NCBI GenBank assembly: GCA_964497975.1
Contig: CAZCFO010000001.1
Location: 186,001-250,000, forward strand
Direction of reading: 5' to 3'
DNA: 64,000 nucleotides
Source: JABFSS01 sp964497975
Lineage (GTDB): Bacteria > Patescibacteriota > Gracilibacteria > Peribacterales > Peribacteraceae
The position numbers and the translations under genes are program-made. Below, in pieces: positions 62,779 through 64,000 of the stretch. Below the pieces are notes generated by a model. The model ran no database searches, was not told the origin of the DNA, and was given only the letters and a program-made list of their open reading frames with translations. Position 1 is the first letter of the stretch, and every line of letters begins with the position of its first letter.

Positions 62779-63990
62779 TTACGCGGGATTCAGGGTGATG
62801 CGGATCGCACCGATGAACGGAACGGTTTTCTCGAACGTATTGGCGCCCCCGCGGAAGAGCACGGCTGCCTCCGCCAGCGAACCGCTGACGGTTGCGATGC
62901 TGACGCCATCGCGAAGGATGCCGGCGGTCATCGGAGCGGCTTTCGTGAACTGATCCGTGAGCTCCGTGAATCGCACGGACGGCACGGAGGTGGGCGAGCC
63001 GAAGATCGGACGGGACATGACGTTGCGCCGGTCGAGGTTGGCCACGGCGAAGGAATGCTGAACGCCCGAAATCGTCATGGAGGCATCCATGCGGAACCGG
63101 ACTCCGTCGCGATTTACGTAAATGGCATCGGGTCCCATGGTGATAGCCAGGCCCCGGACGTTTATTTCCCACCCAGGAGTGGTCAGCAAAGGACCTTCGG
63201 GGCGACTGATGAGAGTATCTGTGAGCTGTTTGGTCACTTCCTTGATGACTGTCTGCTTGTTGGTTTTTTCCTCGGTTTCCAGCTTCTTTGTCTTCACCTC
63301 GTCTTCCTGGATCTTTTTTTGCGTATCCGCGGGCAGAAGATTCTGCATTTCGACACGCAGAACGCCCAATGTCTTGAGGCGCTCCACCAATACAGGAGAG
63401 CGACGGTCTACAGGAATGTTCTCGATGAGCTTCACTTCGACCTGGATCTGTTTTATTGCTTCCTGCGCGAGAGGGATCGGATTGGGATTCACGAGCCGGT
63501 CGCGTGCCGCAGTGACGGAATTTTCCGTGAGAGACTGCTGAGTCTGCTGATTCTGCTCCATTGTCCTGACCTGTTCCTCCGTGAGTTTTGCGGGAGGCTG
63601 TGACGTGGGCGCCGACTGCGGCAGCATGTCCTGCATCCATTGCGGGAGCATGGAGCGGAACCGGCTCGTAAGACCTCCGCTGATTCTCTCGCCGATTCTG
63701 GCGATTCCATCACTCACGTTCTTGCGGAAGCTCTCCGGGAGCGCCTGATAGGCGGCGCTTGCTCCGACGGTGATGGCGATGCCCAATGCACTGCGCCAAA
63801 TCGCTGATCCAACTGTCCTGAGAGTCTGCAACGGGTTCGAAATGGCATCGACTGGATGCAGGAAAATATCGCGCAGCGAATACGCCGCGGTGCCGACGCC
63901 TGCGGTGACCGTGAGAGGATTATCCACGGCAAACTGGATCGAGCGGTCCAGAACGTTGCCCGCGGAACTGAAGACTTCCCCAACGGGCAT
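62779..63990 (-). CDS. Long hypothetical protein at the window edge, start uncertain
   Basis: 403 residues from ATG 63990; the frame is still open at the window end, so the real start may lie outside. A hydrophobic, weakly amphipathic N-terminal region (VTAGVGTAAYSLRDIFLHPV; AIWRSALGIAITVGASAAYQ), a Gln/Thr-rich coiled middle (EEQVRTMEQNQQTQQSLTEN; QKKIQEDEVKTKKLETEEKT), and a beta-rich C-terminus (LAITMGPDAIYVNRDGVRF). No family recognised. Similar in layout to large orphan structural proteins of Patescibacteria. Confidence 0.65.
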   Translation of the reverse strand: MPVGEVFSSAGNVLDRSIQFAVDNPLTVTAGVGTAAYSLRDIFLHPVDAISNPLQTLRTVGSAIWRSALGIAITVGASAAYQALPESFRKNVSDGIARIGERISGGLTSRFRSMLPQWMQDMLPQSAPTSQPPAKLTEEQVRTMEQNQQTQQSLTENSVTAARDRLVNPNPIPLAQEAIKQIQVEVKLIENIPVDRRSPVLVERLKTLGVLRVEMQNLLPADTQKKIQEDEVKTKKLETEEKTNKQTVIKEVTKQLTDTLISRPEGPLLTTPGWEINVRGLAITMGPDAIYVNRDGVRFRMDASMTISGVQHSFAVANLDRRNVMSRPIFGSPTSVPSVRFTELTDQFTKAAPMTAGILRDGVSIATVSGSLAEAAVLFRGGANTFEKTVPFIGAIRITLNPA

Positions 63991-64000
63991 GGTGCGGATG

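Noticed and set aside
1..64000. Alternative genetic code (UGA as Gly) known from Gracilibacteria and SR1
   Set aside because: Many genes end at UGA in the expected place (for example lexA and livM), and no conserved domain needs UGA read-through.

Overview
The window looks like one contiguous stretch of a small-genome, GC-rich bacterium, most likely a Patescibacteria/CPR member of the Peribacteria/Peregrinibacteria type. This placement is an inference from gene content, because no 16S rRNA gene is present. Pointers are: tightly packed single-copy housekeeping genes; an archaeal-type short ProS; LCP, ComEC and Sel1 envelope proteins with no outer-membrane genes; a K+-independent membrane pyrophosphatase; many short orphan proteins; almost no Shine-Dalgarno sites. 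UGA is an ordinary stop (for example at 2232-2234), so the Gracilibacteria/SR1 code does not apply.

Layout. 1-5.3 kb: end of an LCP wall-polymer ligase, a membrane protein, then a UV/SOS block (lexA under its own operator, a Y-family polymerase, a pyrimidine-dimer glycosylase). 5.4-16.5 kb: valS with an attenuator-like leader, small membrane proteins, an FmdB-type zinc ribbon, pnp, a run of orphan small genes, a TrpR-family regulator, rpsO, rmuC. 16.6-24.6 kb: a possible leader peptide and attenuator, uvrD, small orphan genes, then a phenylalanine block (DAHP synthase, prephenate dehydratase, divergent aromatic aminotransferase) behind an aromatic-rich leader peptide. 24.6-34 kb: rsmA, comEC, a membrane-anchored methyltransferase, a Sel1 lipoprotein, an ABC exporter, hppA. 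34-46 kb: uvrC carrying an internal GNAT domain, a LOG-family protein, pyrG, livG-livJ-livH-livM, pyrD-pyrK. 46-54.6 kb: a probable small RNA, a 22-residue Gly/Cys peptide under a CIRCE-like site, membrane proteins, a phosphoesterase, tRNA-Glu, a Cys-rich-repeat protein, an RlmI-like methyltransferase. 54.8-64 kb: an RGG-tailed DEAD-box helicase, an ABC exporter, a four-helix-bundle (S23/IVP) element, a PRMT-like methyltransferase, proS, a VIT/CCC1 transporter, a PAP2-related protein, and a long orphan protein at the edge.

How the genes are expressed. At about 20 genes a TANNNT box lies only 6-9 bases before the start codon, so leaderless transcripts are probably the rule. Longer leaders occur where regulation is likely (lexA, valS, the phe operon, pnp). 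Three loci look like transcription attenuators.

Repeats are the other main theme. Four ~215-220-bp intergenic elements built from four REP-like hairpins (GTAG/CTAC feet) sit at gene 3' ends and supply TAG stop codons to the neighbours. A heptad-phased palindrome family appears between genes, at the ends of an S23-gene element, and as an in-frame insertion inside dinB. The most unusual proteins are the UvrC-GNAT fusion and a bacterial PRMT-like enzyme 2.4 kb from an RGG-tailed helicase.
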